From NCBI GenBank assembly GCA_945494195.1, contig CALYVJ010000160.1, forward strand, positions 1 to 5,221: a stretch of 5,221 nt of DNA, in the 5' to 3' direction. Source of the stretch: an uncultured Selenomonas sp. (GTDB lineage: Bacteria > Bacillota > Negativicutes > Selenomonadales > Selenomonadaceae). The translations under genes were made by a program, and so were the position numbers. The notes beneath the pieces were generated by a model, which made no database searches, was not told where the DNA came from, and saw only the letters and a program-made list of their open reading frames with translations. Shown in pieces: positions 1 to 5,221 of this stretch (the stretch's first letter is position 1; every line of letters starts with the position of its first letter).

Positions 1-1
1 T

Positions 2-385
2 TCAAGCTGATTTATCAAGGCATACGGGATGTTTTCCGTGTGCGAAGTTTGAGAAAAATAAGTCAAACTGCTTAGCGATTACAGCCGAAACCAGCATCGT
101 CGCCCCCATAGCCAACATCCAGCGCTTTCCCTTGAGGTCCTGTTTGCGGTAATAGCTATAAAAGATTCCAAGCATAAACAAAAAGGCCACTACATCAAAG
201 GGACGAAGATTAGTAAAGGCAACTAGATAGAGAAAAGTCGTGCTCTCACCGAGCAAATGATTGAAAAAGAAGAACACGCCTTTATCCAATTCAAACCAAA
301 AACCGCTGTTTCCTGGCAAGTACCAGCTCAGGAACAAAGCGATACCGATGGCATTCAAGATAAAAATTCTTTTTAGATGATTCAT
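2..385 (-). CDS. LpxT-like (PAP2 family) membrane protein, N-terminal half only; probably truncated
   Basis: The 127-residue product strongly resembles the start of E. coli LpxT, the inner-membrane PAP2 enzyme that transfers phosphate from undecaprenyl diphosphate to lipid A. From memory of LpxT, matching stretches are LNxxGxALFLSWYxPxNxGFW (about residues 10-30), the FFN segment, and LVAxTNxRxFD near residues 53-64. Hydrophobic, probably membrane-spanning segments lie near residues 7-24, 47-58, 63-80 and 88-105. The ATG at 385 is chosen because AGGAGG (393-398 on the plus strand) sits 7 bases upstream; an in-frame upstream extension to 508 would cross the promoter and has no such site. An in-frame TGA at 2-4 ends the frame after GKHPVCLDKSA. 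LpxT is about 237 residues, so the C-terminal half with the usual PAP2 phosphatase motifs is missing. Either a frameshift or nonsense mutation occurred, with the remainder beyond the left edge, or this is a stand-alone short protein. The family resemblance is fairly secure; catalytic function is not supported. Confidence 0.72.
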   Translation of the reverse strand: MNHLKRIFILNAIGIALFLSWYLPGNSGFWFELDKGVFFFFNHLLGESTTFLYLVAFTNLRPFDVVAFLFMLGIFYSYYRKQDLKGKRWMLAMGATMLVSAVIAKQFDLFFSNFAHGKHPVCLDKSA

Positions 386-392
386 ACGATTC

Positions 393-398
393 CCTCCT
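393..398 (-). promoter_or_regulatory. Ribosome binding site of the LpxT-like gene
   Basis: The minus strand reads AGGAGG here, a full match to the anti-Shine-Dalgarno core, with a 7-base gap to the ATG at 383-385. It decides the start in favour of position 385 over upstream in-frame codons. Confidence 0.85.
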
Positions 399-409
399 AT
401 AAGCATATG

Positions 410-438
410 ATAATACCATAGCTTTTCGGACATTTCAA
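410..438 (-). promoter_or_regulatory. Sigma-70-type promoter of the LpxT-like gene
   Basis: On the minus strand there is a -35 TTGAAA (plus coordinates 433-438) and a -10 TATTAT (410-415), separated by exactly 17 bases. A TG one base upstream of the -10 makes it an extended -10. Each hexamer matches consensus at 5 of 6 positions. Transcription would begin near 403, giving a leader of about 18 bases that contains the AGGAGG. The match is near consensus, so the gene is probably well transcribed even though its reading frame looks truncated. Confidence 0.75.
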
Positions 439-450
439 GTACATGAGTTC
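439..450. promoter_or_regulatory. Candidate LexA box 1, abutting the LpxT-like gene's -35
   Basis: The plus strand reads GTAC-ATGA-GTTC, one mismatch (position 440) from the GAAC-N4-GTTC core of the Gram-positive LexA operator. It directly adjoins the -35 hexamer of the leftward promoter (433-438). Its centre lies 28 bp from that of the second candidate box. Which repressor binds here, if any, is inference. Confidence 0.4.
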
Positions 451-463
451 CACGCTCGTCTTG

Positions 464-481
464 ATAGAACTTGTATTCTAT
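464..481. promoter_or_regulatory. Candidate LexA box 2, overlapping the polymerase operon -35
   Basis: The sequence ATAGAACTTGTATTCTAT has perfect 6-base arms (ATAGAA and TTCTAT) around a 6-base centre. Its core GAAC-TTGT-ATTC (467-478) differs from the Firmicute LexA core GAAC-N4-GTTC at one position (475). It covers the proposed -35 hexamer at 471-476, where a bound repressor would block RNA polymerase. Y-family polymerase operons of this type are commonly SOS-induced, so a LexA site is expected here. LexA of this organism could prefer a somewhat different sequence. Confidence 0.55.
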
Positions 482-499
482 TCTTTTTTCTGTTAAGAT
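471..499 (+). promoter_or_regulatory. Promoter of the Y-family polymerase/YolD operon
   Basis: The -35 is TTGTAT (471-476) and the -10 is TAAGAT (494-499), with a 17-base spacer. TG at 491-492 gives an extended -10 (TGn). Both hexamers are imperfect (3 of 6 and 4 of 6), so the call rests on the spacing, the TGn and the overlapping operator. Transcription would begin near 506, leaving about 25 untranslated bases before the ATG at 532. Confidence 0.55.
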
Positions 500-515
500 T
501 GAAAGCAACGAAAAG

Positions 516-522
516 AAAGGAG
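516..522 (+). promoter_or_regulatory. Ribosome binding site of the Y-family polymerase
   Basis: AAAGGAG lies 9 bases upstream of the ATG at 532. It supports that start over the in-frame TTG at 499, which would lie within the proposed -10 element. Confidence 0.8.
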
Positions 523-531
523 TCGTACCGT

Positions 532-2031
532 ATGACAGGCCCTTCGTATTTTGTCGCTATCGACCTCAAATCCTTCTACGCTTCTGTGGAATGTCACGAC
601 CGGGAGCTGGACCCGCTCGATACCAACCTCGTCGTTGCCGACGCATCACGAACCAATAAAACCATCTGTCTGGCCGTATCGCCATCACTAAAAGCCTACG
701 GGATTCCTGGGCGAGCCCGACTCTTTGAAGTCGTTCAAGCGGTAGCGCAAGCCAATCAAAAGCGCCTGGCTTTTGCCCCTAAACACCGCTTCTGTGGAAA
801 GTCCGCCCAGGCCAGCGAACTGGCCGCCCACCCAGGACTGGCCATCGGCTATCACACCGCAGTACCACGCATGGCCCGCTACTTGGAAGTCAGTACCAAA
901 ATCTATCAAATCTATCTGCGCTATATCGCCCCAGAAGACATCCATATCTATTCCATCGACGAAGTATTTTTAGATGTCACCCATTACCTTAAGACCTACC
1001 AGCTAAATGCCCGGGAGTTGGCTCAAAAATTAATCGACGAAGTCTATACGGAAACCGGTATCACCGCCACTGCCGGCATCGCGCCAAATCTCTATCTCTG
1101 CAAAGTGTCCATGGACATTGTTGCCAAGCACCTGCCGGCTGATGCCAACGGCGTCCGCATTGCCGAAATCGATGAAAAAAGCTACCGTCAGCTACTTTGG
1201 AACCACCGCCCGCTAACGGACTTCTGGCGCGTCGGCCGCGGCTATGCCAAGAAGCTCGAGCAACATGGTCTCTACACCATGGGCGATATCGCCCGCTGTT
1301 CCCTCGGCAAGGCTACGGACTACCACAACGAGGAGCTGCTCTACCGCCTGTTTGGCGTCAATGCCGAGCTGCTGATCGACCATGCCTGGGGTTATGAGCC
1401 CTGCACCATGGCCGCCATCAAAGCCTATAAGCCAGCGGCCACGAGCATCGGCTCCGGCCAGGTACTCCAAAGCCCCTATCCCTACGACAAAGCCGCTCTC
1501 GTAGCCTGGGAAATGACGGACCTGTTGGCCTTAGAGCTCGTCGACAAGAAATTGCTGACGGGGCAGCTCAGCCTCGACATCGGCTACGACATCGAAAACA
1601 CCCACCAAGGCTATCGCGGTCCACTGCACCGCGACCACTACGGCCACATGGTACCCAAGCCCGCCCACGGCAGCAGGCATTTTGCCACGCCAACGGCGTC
1701 TTCCTCCCTGCTGCGGCAAACCGTCCGCGAACTCTTTGCCGAGATTGCCGATAAAGATCTGCTCGTGCGCCGCCTGACCATCACCTTTGGCGATACCATT
1801 GCCCAGGCTGCTTATCAAGCCGCTCCGCCGCCAGCTGAACTCGACCTGTTCGCTGAGCCGGCAACCAAGGACGGCGCTGACTTGTCAACCGCCAAGGAAA
1901 ACTCCATCCAGCAGACCATCGTCGCCCTCAAGAAGCGCTTCGGCAAGAACGCCATCTTGAAGGGCGCCAACCTGCAGGAAGGCGCCACAGCCATCAGCCG
2001 CAACAATCAGATTGGAGGTCATCGCGCATGA
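532..2031 (+). CDS. Y-family error-prone DNA polymerase, UvrX/YqjW (UmuC-like) type
   Basis: This 499-residue translesion polymerase inserts nucleotides opposite damaged bases and can cause SOS mutagenesis. The N-terminal palm motif is IDLKSFYASVE (residues 10-20). D11 and the D143-E144 pair in YSIDEVFLD supply the three catalytic carboxylates. Y16 falls where the steric gate that excludes ribonucleotides lies in UmuC and DinB. Helix-hairpin-helix and little-finger regions follow. ELDLF at 436-440 fits the beta-clamp binding pentapeptide and aligns with QLSLF in B. subtilis YqjW. The C-terminal end (GATA...NQIGGHRA) also matches the YqjW tail. Relative to YqjW as I recall it, there is an insertion of about 35 residues near 79-113, rich in basic and small residues, before the RMARYLEVS helix. 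The ATG at 532 is chosen for its ribosome binding site. The stop overlaps the next gene's start as ATGA, so translation of the two is probably coupled. Family assignment is firm; the exact symbol is not. Confidence 0.95.
   Translation: MTGPSYFVAIDLKSFYASVECHDRELDPLDTNLVVADASRTNKTICLAVSPSLKAYGIPGRARLFEVVQAVAQANQKRLAFAPKHRFCGKSAQASELAAHPGLAIGYHTAVPRMARYLEVSTKIYQIYLRYIAPEDIHIYSIDEVFLDVTHYLKTYQLNARELAQKLIDEVYTETGITATAGIAPNLYLCKVSMDIVAKHLPADANGVRIAEIDEKSYRQLLWNHRPLTDFWRVGRGYAKKLEQHGLYTMGDIARCSLGKATDYHNEELLYRLFGVNAELLIDHAWGYEPCTMAAIKAYKPAATSIGSGQVLQSPYPYDKAALVAWEMTDLLALELVDKKLLTGQLSLDIGYDIENTHQGYRGPLHRDHYGHMVPKPAHGSRHFATPTASSSLLRQTVRELFAEIADKDLLVRRLTITFGDTIAQAAYQAAPPPAELDLFAEPATKDGADLSTAKENSIQQTIVALKKRFGKNAILKGANLQEGATAISRNNQIGGHRA
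2014..2018 (+). promoter_or_regulatory. Ribosome binding site of the YolD-like gene
   Basis: GGAGG lies inside the end of the polymerase gene, 9 bases before the ATG at 2028. Together with the 4-base ATGA overlap it indicates coupled translation of the polymerase and its partner. Confidence 0.8.
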
Positions 2032-2438
2032 AGGAAGAACAGCCGAATAAATACGGCGATATCATCAACCTGCCACGTCCTGCGTCCAAACGTCATCCGC
2101 CGATGCCGCTAGCGAAGCGGGCCGCGCAATTTTCGCCGTTTGCGGCGCTGACCGGCTACGAGGACGCCGTGCGCGAAAGCGCCCGCATCACGCTGCCGCC
2201 GCCAAACCTTGACGAAGACGAACAGGAGCTGCTGAGCCGTGCCCTCCAACAGGTACTATCAGCCCCTGTGCCCCAGGCAGTCCTCACCTATTTCGCCGCC
2301 GACGCATATAAAGACGGCGGCCGCTATGAAACGCGAACCGCCGTCATCAAACGTCTCGACAGCGTGCACCAGCAGCTTTTGCTGGAAGATGGCACGCGCA
2401 TCGATCTTAGCCATATTGTCCGCATCCAGCCTACTTGA
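2028..2438 (+). CDS. YolD-like protein, partner of the Y-family polymerase
   Basis: The product is 136 residues, soluble, with no signal peptide or membrane segment. The diagnostic block is YGDIINLPRP (residues 9-18), followed by PLAKRAAQFSPFAALTGYED (27-46), the conserved heart of YolD-like proteins found beside Firmicute UmuC/UvrX polymerases. An acidic, helical-looking stretch (about 58-72, DEDEQELL) follows, then a beta-rich C-terminal part ending in EDGTRIDLSHIVRI. YolD proteins have been proposed to stand in for UmuD as an accessory subunit of a polymerase V-like complex; this is prediction for the family, not shown here. The gene overlaps the polymerase stop by 4 bases and is the last gene of the operon. 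Its TGA sits in the loop of the terminator hairpin. Nothing suggests UmuD-style self-cleavage, and I see no peptidase motif. Confidence 0.9.
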   Translation: MKEEQPNKYGDIINLPRPASKRHPPMPLAKRAAQFSPFAALTGYEDAVRESARITLPPPNLDEDEQELLSRALQQVLSAPVPQAVLTYFAADAYKDGGRYETRTAVIKRLDSVHQQLLLEDGTRIDLSHIVRIQPT

Positions 2439-2454
2439 GCTGGATGTTCTTTTT
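2423..2454 (+). terminator. Rho-independent terminator of the polymerase/YolD operon
   Basis: An 8-bp stem, CATCCAGC (2423-2430) paired with GCTGGATG (2439-2446), encloses an 8-base loop, and TTCTTTTT (2447-2454) follows. The left arm is the last coding stretch of the YolD-like gene, the loop holds its TGA stop, and the T-run reaches into the TAA of the convergent membrane gene. On the minus strand no T-run follows the hairpin, so it should act only on rightward transcripts. Confidence 0.75.
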
Positions 2455-3067
2455 AACGGTACTCGAGATCGCGGTTGCCGCTGCGAACCGCCTCAGATAC
2501 CGGCAGGCTTGCCTCATACCGGCGGATGATAACCGTCGTCGTCATGACACCTGCCAGCAGGATGATTGCGGCGAGCAGCAGGACGCGCATCGTCGAGTTA
2601 TCCGAATCACCATCGCCATCAAACAAGCCACCAAGGCCTTCCTGTACCGTATCGAGGGCCGGGCCAAAGCTCTGGATGGCATTATAGGTGTTGTACGCCT
2701 GCGCAAACGTGTTCCAGCCGGCCACACCAAGATTCATCAGCGATTTTTCCCGGGCGAAGTTTATCCACGACTGAATCGTGATGATGATGCCCGAGCCGAT
2801 TGCCGGTACGATAATCATCAGATAGATGAGGCTCGACAGCAGTCCCAGCATGCTGGCCGGCAAATACCCGGTCGATACCGCGATGTACGAAACGACGATC
2901 GCATAGACAAACGTAAAGCCCACCGCTGACTGGATGGCACCGCACCATGCGAGTAGGCGAATCCAGCCGCCAACAGCCTTGGTCTCTGCCCAAATGCGTC
3001 CGACATTGCGGGCATTCAAAAAGCTGATGACCAGATTCAAGATCATGACACCAATCAACATTGCCAT
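2453..3067 (-). CDS. Multi-pass membrane protein of unknown function, 204 residues
   Basis: I do not recognise this family. Clearly hydrophobic segments lie at about residues 3-17, 38-64, 69-99 and 161-181. A basic loop (R20, R24, K30, R37) separates the first two, and R106/K108 follow the third, so these loops are probably cytoplasmic. Residues 109-149 form a less hydrophobic, glycine- and alanine-rich stretch with repeated Asn/Tyr (QAYNTYNAI). An acidic patch, DGDGDSD (150-156), comes just before the last segment. The tail begins with RR (182-183) and has further arginines, which also suggests a cytoplasmic end. With four spans the positive-inside rule then conflicts, so part of 109-149 may enter the membrane. 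The ATG at 3067 has AGGAGG 6 bases upstream (3074-3079). The gene lies 69 bp downstream of the helicase on the same strand and may be partly cotranscribed with it, although a separate promoter is proposed. It converges with the polymerase operon across 14 bp. I assign no function. Confidence 0.85.
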   Translation of the reverse strand: MAMLIGVMILNLVISFLNARNVGRIWAETKAVGGWIRLLAWCGAIQSAVGFTFVYAIVVSYIAVSTGYLPASMLGLLSSLIYLMIIVPAIGSGIIITIQSWINFAREKSLMNLGVAGWNTFAQAYNTYNAIQSFGPALDTVQEGLGGLFDGDGDSDNSTMRVLLLAAIILLAGVMTTTVIIRRYEASLPVSEAVRSGNRDLEYR

Positions 3068-3073
3068 AAAATT

Positions 3074-3079
3074 CCTCCT
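3074..3079 (-). promoter_or_regulatory. Ribosome binding site of the membrane protein gene
   Basis: The minus strand reads AGGAGG, 6 bases from the ATG at 3065-3067. It favours this start over the second in-frame ATG two codons later, for which the gap would be 12 bases. Confidence 0.85.
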
Positions 3080-3124
3080 TTATTTCACGCGAATGACAAT
3101 TGCTCCTCATTATTGCACATCAAT

Positions 3125-3153
3125 ATTATAGCGTGATTATAAAATCTTTTCCA
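3125..3153 (-). promoter_or_regulatory. Possible promoter of the membrane protein gene
   Basis: On the minus strand a perfect -10 TATAAT (plus 3125-3130) lies 17 bases from a weaker -35 TGGAAA (3148-3153, 4 of 6). The -35 falls within the last codons of the helicase gene. A transcript would start near 3118 with a leader of about 50 bases. The region is AT-rich, so a chance match is possible. Confidence 0.45.
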
Positions 3154-5221
3154 GCTTGGCCTTGAACGAGATTTCCCGCGGCGTATCGATATCGGCAAAC
3201 TTTATCACATAGGCTCCCTTATCGATGTTTATGTCCAAAATCTCGCCATCCCCCATAATGCGATGCATTACTTTATCGCCCTTGGCAAAGGTTGCTTTTT
3301 TCGGGGCACTAGCCTGCGCCATGCGACGGTCCATATCCCGGATATACGCCTTGGCATCCTGCCGCATACTTTCGGCGACGGGCCGCGCGTATTCAAGCAG
3401 TGCATCGTCAAGCTCCAGCAAGAACCGCGAGGGATACCGCAGCGATGCATCGAAATTCAGCCCCGAGGCTGCCGATAGATACAAGCGTTTCTGGGCACGG
3501 GTCACGGCGACAAAGGCCAGCCGCCGTTCCTCCTCCATCGCCTGCTGCGTCCGCGTCTTGCGCGATGGGAAGACCCCTTCATTGAGCCCGCAGAGGAACA
3601 CATACGGAAACTCCAAGCCCTTAGCCGCATGCACGGTCATGAGCTTTACCTTATCGCCCGTTTCCGCCGTATCGCTGTTGGTCAAGAGCGCCACCCGCGA
3701 AAGATAGTCCTCGAGCAGTGCCTCTTCGCCGCAGGAAGTCCCATACTCATAGATTGCCTGCTTGAGCTCGGCCAGATTATCGAGACGCTCCTGACTGCCC
3801 TCCGTGCGCAGCATCGCCTCATAGCCGCTGGCATTTAGCAGAGCCGAAAGAATCTCTGACACCGGGCGGCCGCGATAGGATGCGGCAAACTCCTCGATAA
3901 GATCCACAAAGGCTCCCACCTTGGTCCGCTTAAAGAGTTCGTGGTCAAGATTTTCCTTCAAAGCATTATAGAGACTGCAGCCATTCTGGGCGGCATATTC
4001 CTGCAAAAACGCCATACGCCGCTCGCCCAGATTTCGTTTCGGCACATTGGCAATGCGCAGGAAGGACAAATCATCCCGGTACGCAATCATGCGCAGATAC
4101 GAGAGCGCATCCTTGATTTCCTTGCGGTCAAAGAAATGAATGCCGCTGTAGAGCGTATAAGGAAGCTCCGCCCGCAAAAAGACTTCTTCGAGCGAGCGCG
4201 TCAGATAATGCGCACGGTAGAGCACGGCCATCTGACGATATGGTATGCCCTGTTCGTGAAGCTTCGCGATCTCCTGGGCAATCCACTTGGCTTCTTCCTC
4301 GGGCGAATCGTTGCTAGCGCACAGCACGCTTTGACCAGCGGGCAGCGTCGGCCGAAGATTCTTCTCAATGCGGTTGCGGTTATGGGCGATGAGGTCATTG
4401 GCCACCGCCAGGATTTCCGGCGTCGAGCGATAGTTTTCCATCATATAGATGGTCTTAGCCGGCGAAAATTCCTGATCGAAATCCAGCAGATAGCGGATAT
4501 TGGCCCCGCGCCAGGTATAGATGGTCTGGTCGGGATCGCCGACCACGAAGAGATTCTTATGATAGCCGCAAAGTATCTTCATGAGGCGGTACTGGAGCTC
4601 ATCAATATCCTGGAACTCATCAATCATGATGTACTCGAGCCGCTGCTGCCATTTTAGCCGCAGTTCTTCCTTCTGCTCGAAGATGTAGAGCGTGAACTTG
4701 ATGAGATCGTTGTAGTCAAGCCCAAAGCATTTCTTTTCCTGATACAGATAGCCATAGAAGATGATATCGGCTGGCTCCACGGCCCGGTCATATTTTTCCT
4801 TGATGCCATCAAGGGACATGGCGATCATATCCTCGTAATACCGAGGCTCGGTAAAGATTTTGCGTATCTCGATCATATCCCTGGCCTTGGCAAAAGTCAT
4901 ATTGCGAAGCGAAAGCTGGCGCTCCTCATAGATAATCTTCAGCATCGCATCGATATCGCTGTTGTCGAGCACCAGAAAGCTTTTGGGATACTGCACCGCA
5001 TAGCTGTCCTCCTGCAGCACCGACACGCAAAAGCCATGGAATGTATTGATATAGCCCGTATCGTTATCACCCGTCAGCAAGTGAATCCGCTTGCGCATCT
5101 CCGTAGCCGACTTATTCGTAAAAGTCACGCAGAGAATATTGCCCGGTATGATGCCAATCGCATTGACCAGATAGGCAAAACGCTGGCTGAGCGCCCGGGT
5201 CTTGCCCGAACCGGCGCCAGC
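3137..5221 (-). CDS. UvrD/PcrA-type superfamily 1A ATP-dependent 3'-5' DNA helicase, 5' end outside window
   Basis: The frame stays open to the right edge; 694 residues are visible, and roughly 25-35 N-terminal residues (Q motif) should lie outside. A GTG at 5128 is not the start, because the Walker A motif AGAGSGKT is encoded upstream of it at the edge (visible residues 1-8). Later motifs run in order: Ia VTFTNKSATEMR (32-43); TFHGF (60-64); Walker B IDEFQD (200-205); III VVGDPDQTIYTWRGA (226-240); IV NYRS (263-266); V VHAAKGLEF (530-538); VI EERRLAFVAVTRAQ (near 564-578). This is a complete helicase core with both RecA-like domains. The C-terminal end (KGDKVMHRIMGDGEI, from about 647) resembles the Tudor-like fold that ends PcrA and UvrD and contacts RNA polymerase in those proteins. 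Likely roles are excision repair, replication-conflict resolution or restart. DEFQD and the rather short length differ from classic PcrA as I recall it (DEYQD), so this may be a paralogue rather than the housekeeping PcrA. It ends in TAA, with no clear terminator before the membrane gene. Confidence 0.93.
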   Translation of the reverse strand, partial: AGAGSGKTRALSQRFAYLVNAIGIIPGNILCVTFTNKSATEMRKRIHLLTGDNDTGYINTFHGFCVSVLQEDSYAVQYPKSFLVLDNSDIDAMLKIIYEERQLSLRNMTFAKARDMIEIRKIFTEPRYYEDMIAMSLDGIKEKYDRAVEPADIIFYGYLYQEKKCFGLDYNDLIKFTLYIFEQKEELRLKWQQRLEYIMIDEFQDIDELQYRLMKILCGYHKNLFVVGDPDQTIYTWRGANIRYLLDFDQEFSPAKTIYMMENYRSTPEILAVANDLIAHNRNRIEKNLRPTLPAGQSVLCASNDSPEEEAKWIAQEIAKLHEQGIPYRQMAVLYRAHYLTRSLEEVFLRAELPYTLYSGIHFFDRKEIKDALSYLRMIAYRDDLSFLRIANVPKRNLGERRMAFLQEYAAQNGCSLYNALKENLDHELFKRTKVGAFVDLIEEFAASYRGRPVSEILSALLNASGYEAMLRTEGSQERLDNLAELKQAIYEYGTSCGEEALLEDYLSRVALLTNSDTAETGDKVKLMTVHAAKGLEFPYVFLCGLNEGVFPSRKTRTQQAMEEERRLAFVAVTRAQKRLYLSAASGLNFDASLRYPSRFLLELDDALLEYARPVAESMRQDAKAYIRDMDRRMAQASAPKKATFAKGDKVMHRIMGDGEILDINIDKGAYVIKFADIDTPREISFKAKLEKIL

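Noticed and set aside
386..508. N-terminal extension of the LpxT-like gene to 508
   Set aside because: The extra 41 residues overlap both promoters and the operator sites and do not match LpxT. AGGAGG selects the ATG at 385.
499..531. Upstream TTG start for the polymerase, adding 11 residues
   Set aside because: The TTG falls inside the proposed -10 element, has no ribosome binding site, and would place extra basic residues before the usual start of the family. The ATG at 532 has AAAGGAG at a suitable distance.
2435..2929. Plus-strand open frame of 164 codons opposite the membrane protein
   Set aside because: The product is low-complexity, rich in Arg, Asp and Gln, without a domain. The opposite strand has a clean ribosome binding site and coherent membrane segments, so this is a shadow.
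3126..3142. Inverted repeat TTATA/TATAA just after the helicase stop, as a terminator
   Set aside because: The stem is only 5 A-T pairs and no T-run follows. The same bases form the proposed TATAAT of the next gene, which is a better explanation.
3941..4657. Long plus-strand open frame (238 codons) antisense to the helicase
   Set aside because: It lies wholly opposite conserved helicase motifs, including Walker B and motif III, and its product resembles no family I know. It is a by-product of codon usage on the coding strand.
5126..5128. GTG at 5128 as the helicase start
   Set aside because: The in-frame sequence upstream encodes the Walker A motif AGAGSGKT up to the window edge, so the real start is outside the window.

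Overview
The window most likely comes from a diderm Firmicute of the class Negativicutes (Selenomonas/Mitsuokella/Megamonas type). This is inference from gene content. A UvrX/YqjW-type error-prone polymerase paired with a YolD-like partner is typical of Firmicutes. A fragment resembling the lipid A phosphotransferase LpxT points to an outer membrane with lipid A. Strong AGGAGG-type ribosome binding sites also fit.

Layout: (1) 2-385, minus strand: a short ORF that closely resembles the N-terminal half of LpxT but stops before the PAP2 catalytic region. It keeps a good ribosome binding site and a near-consensus promoter. (2) 386-531: a divergent regulatory region with one promoter facing each way and two LexA-like GAAC-N4-GTTC sites, each with one mismatch. 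(3) 532-2438, plus strand: a two-gene mutagenesis operon. A 499-residue Y-family DNA polymerase overlaps by 4 bases (ATGA) a 136-residue YolD-like protein. A terminator hairpin contains the stop codon of the second gene. (4) 2453-3067, minus strand: a 204-residue multi-pass membrane protein I do not recognise, convergent with the operon and 14 bp from it. (5) 3137 to the right edge, minus strand: a UvrD/PcrA-type superfamily 1A DNA helicase, open at its 5' end. Its Walker A motif lies exactly at the window edge.

The theme is DNA damage tolerance and repair. The polymerase and YolD would carry out translesion synthesis, probably under SOS control given the LexA-like box over the -35 element. 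The helicase unwinds DNA in repair or replication restart. Its proximity to the SOS operon may be coincidental, since it is on the opposite strand with the unknown membrane gene between them. The first 360 bases are AT-rich (158 G+C of 360), while parts of the polymerase gene are much richer (41 of 60 in both 1201-1260 and 1621-1680).

I found no tRNA, rRNA, CRISPR array, insertion sequence or clear repeat family. No wholly new system is evident. The best leads are the double LexA-like operator, the truncated LpxT-like gene with intact expression signals, and the unknown membrane protein.
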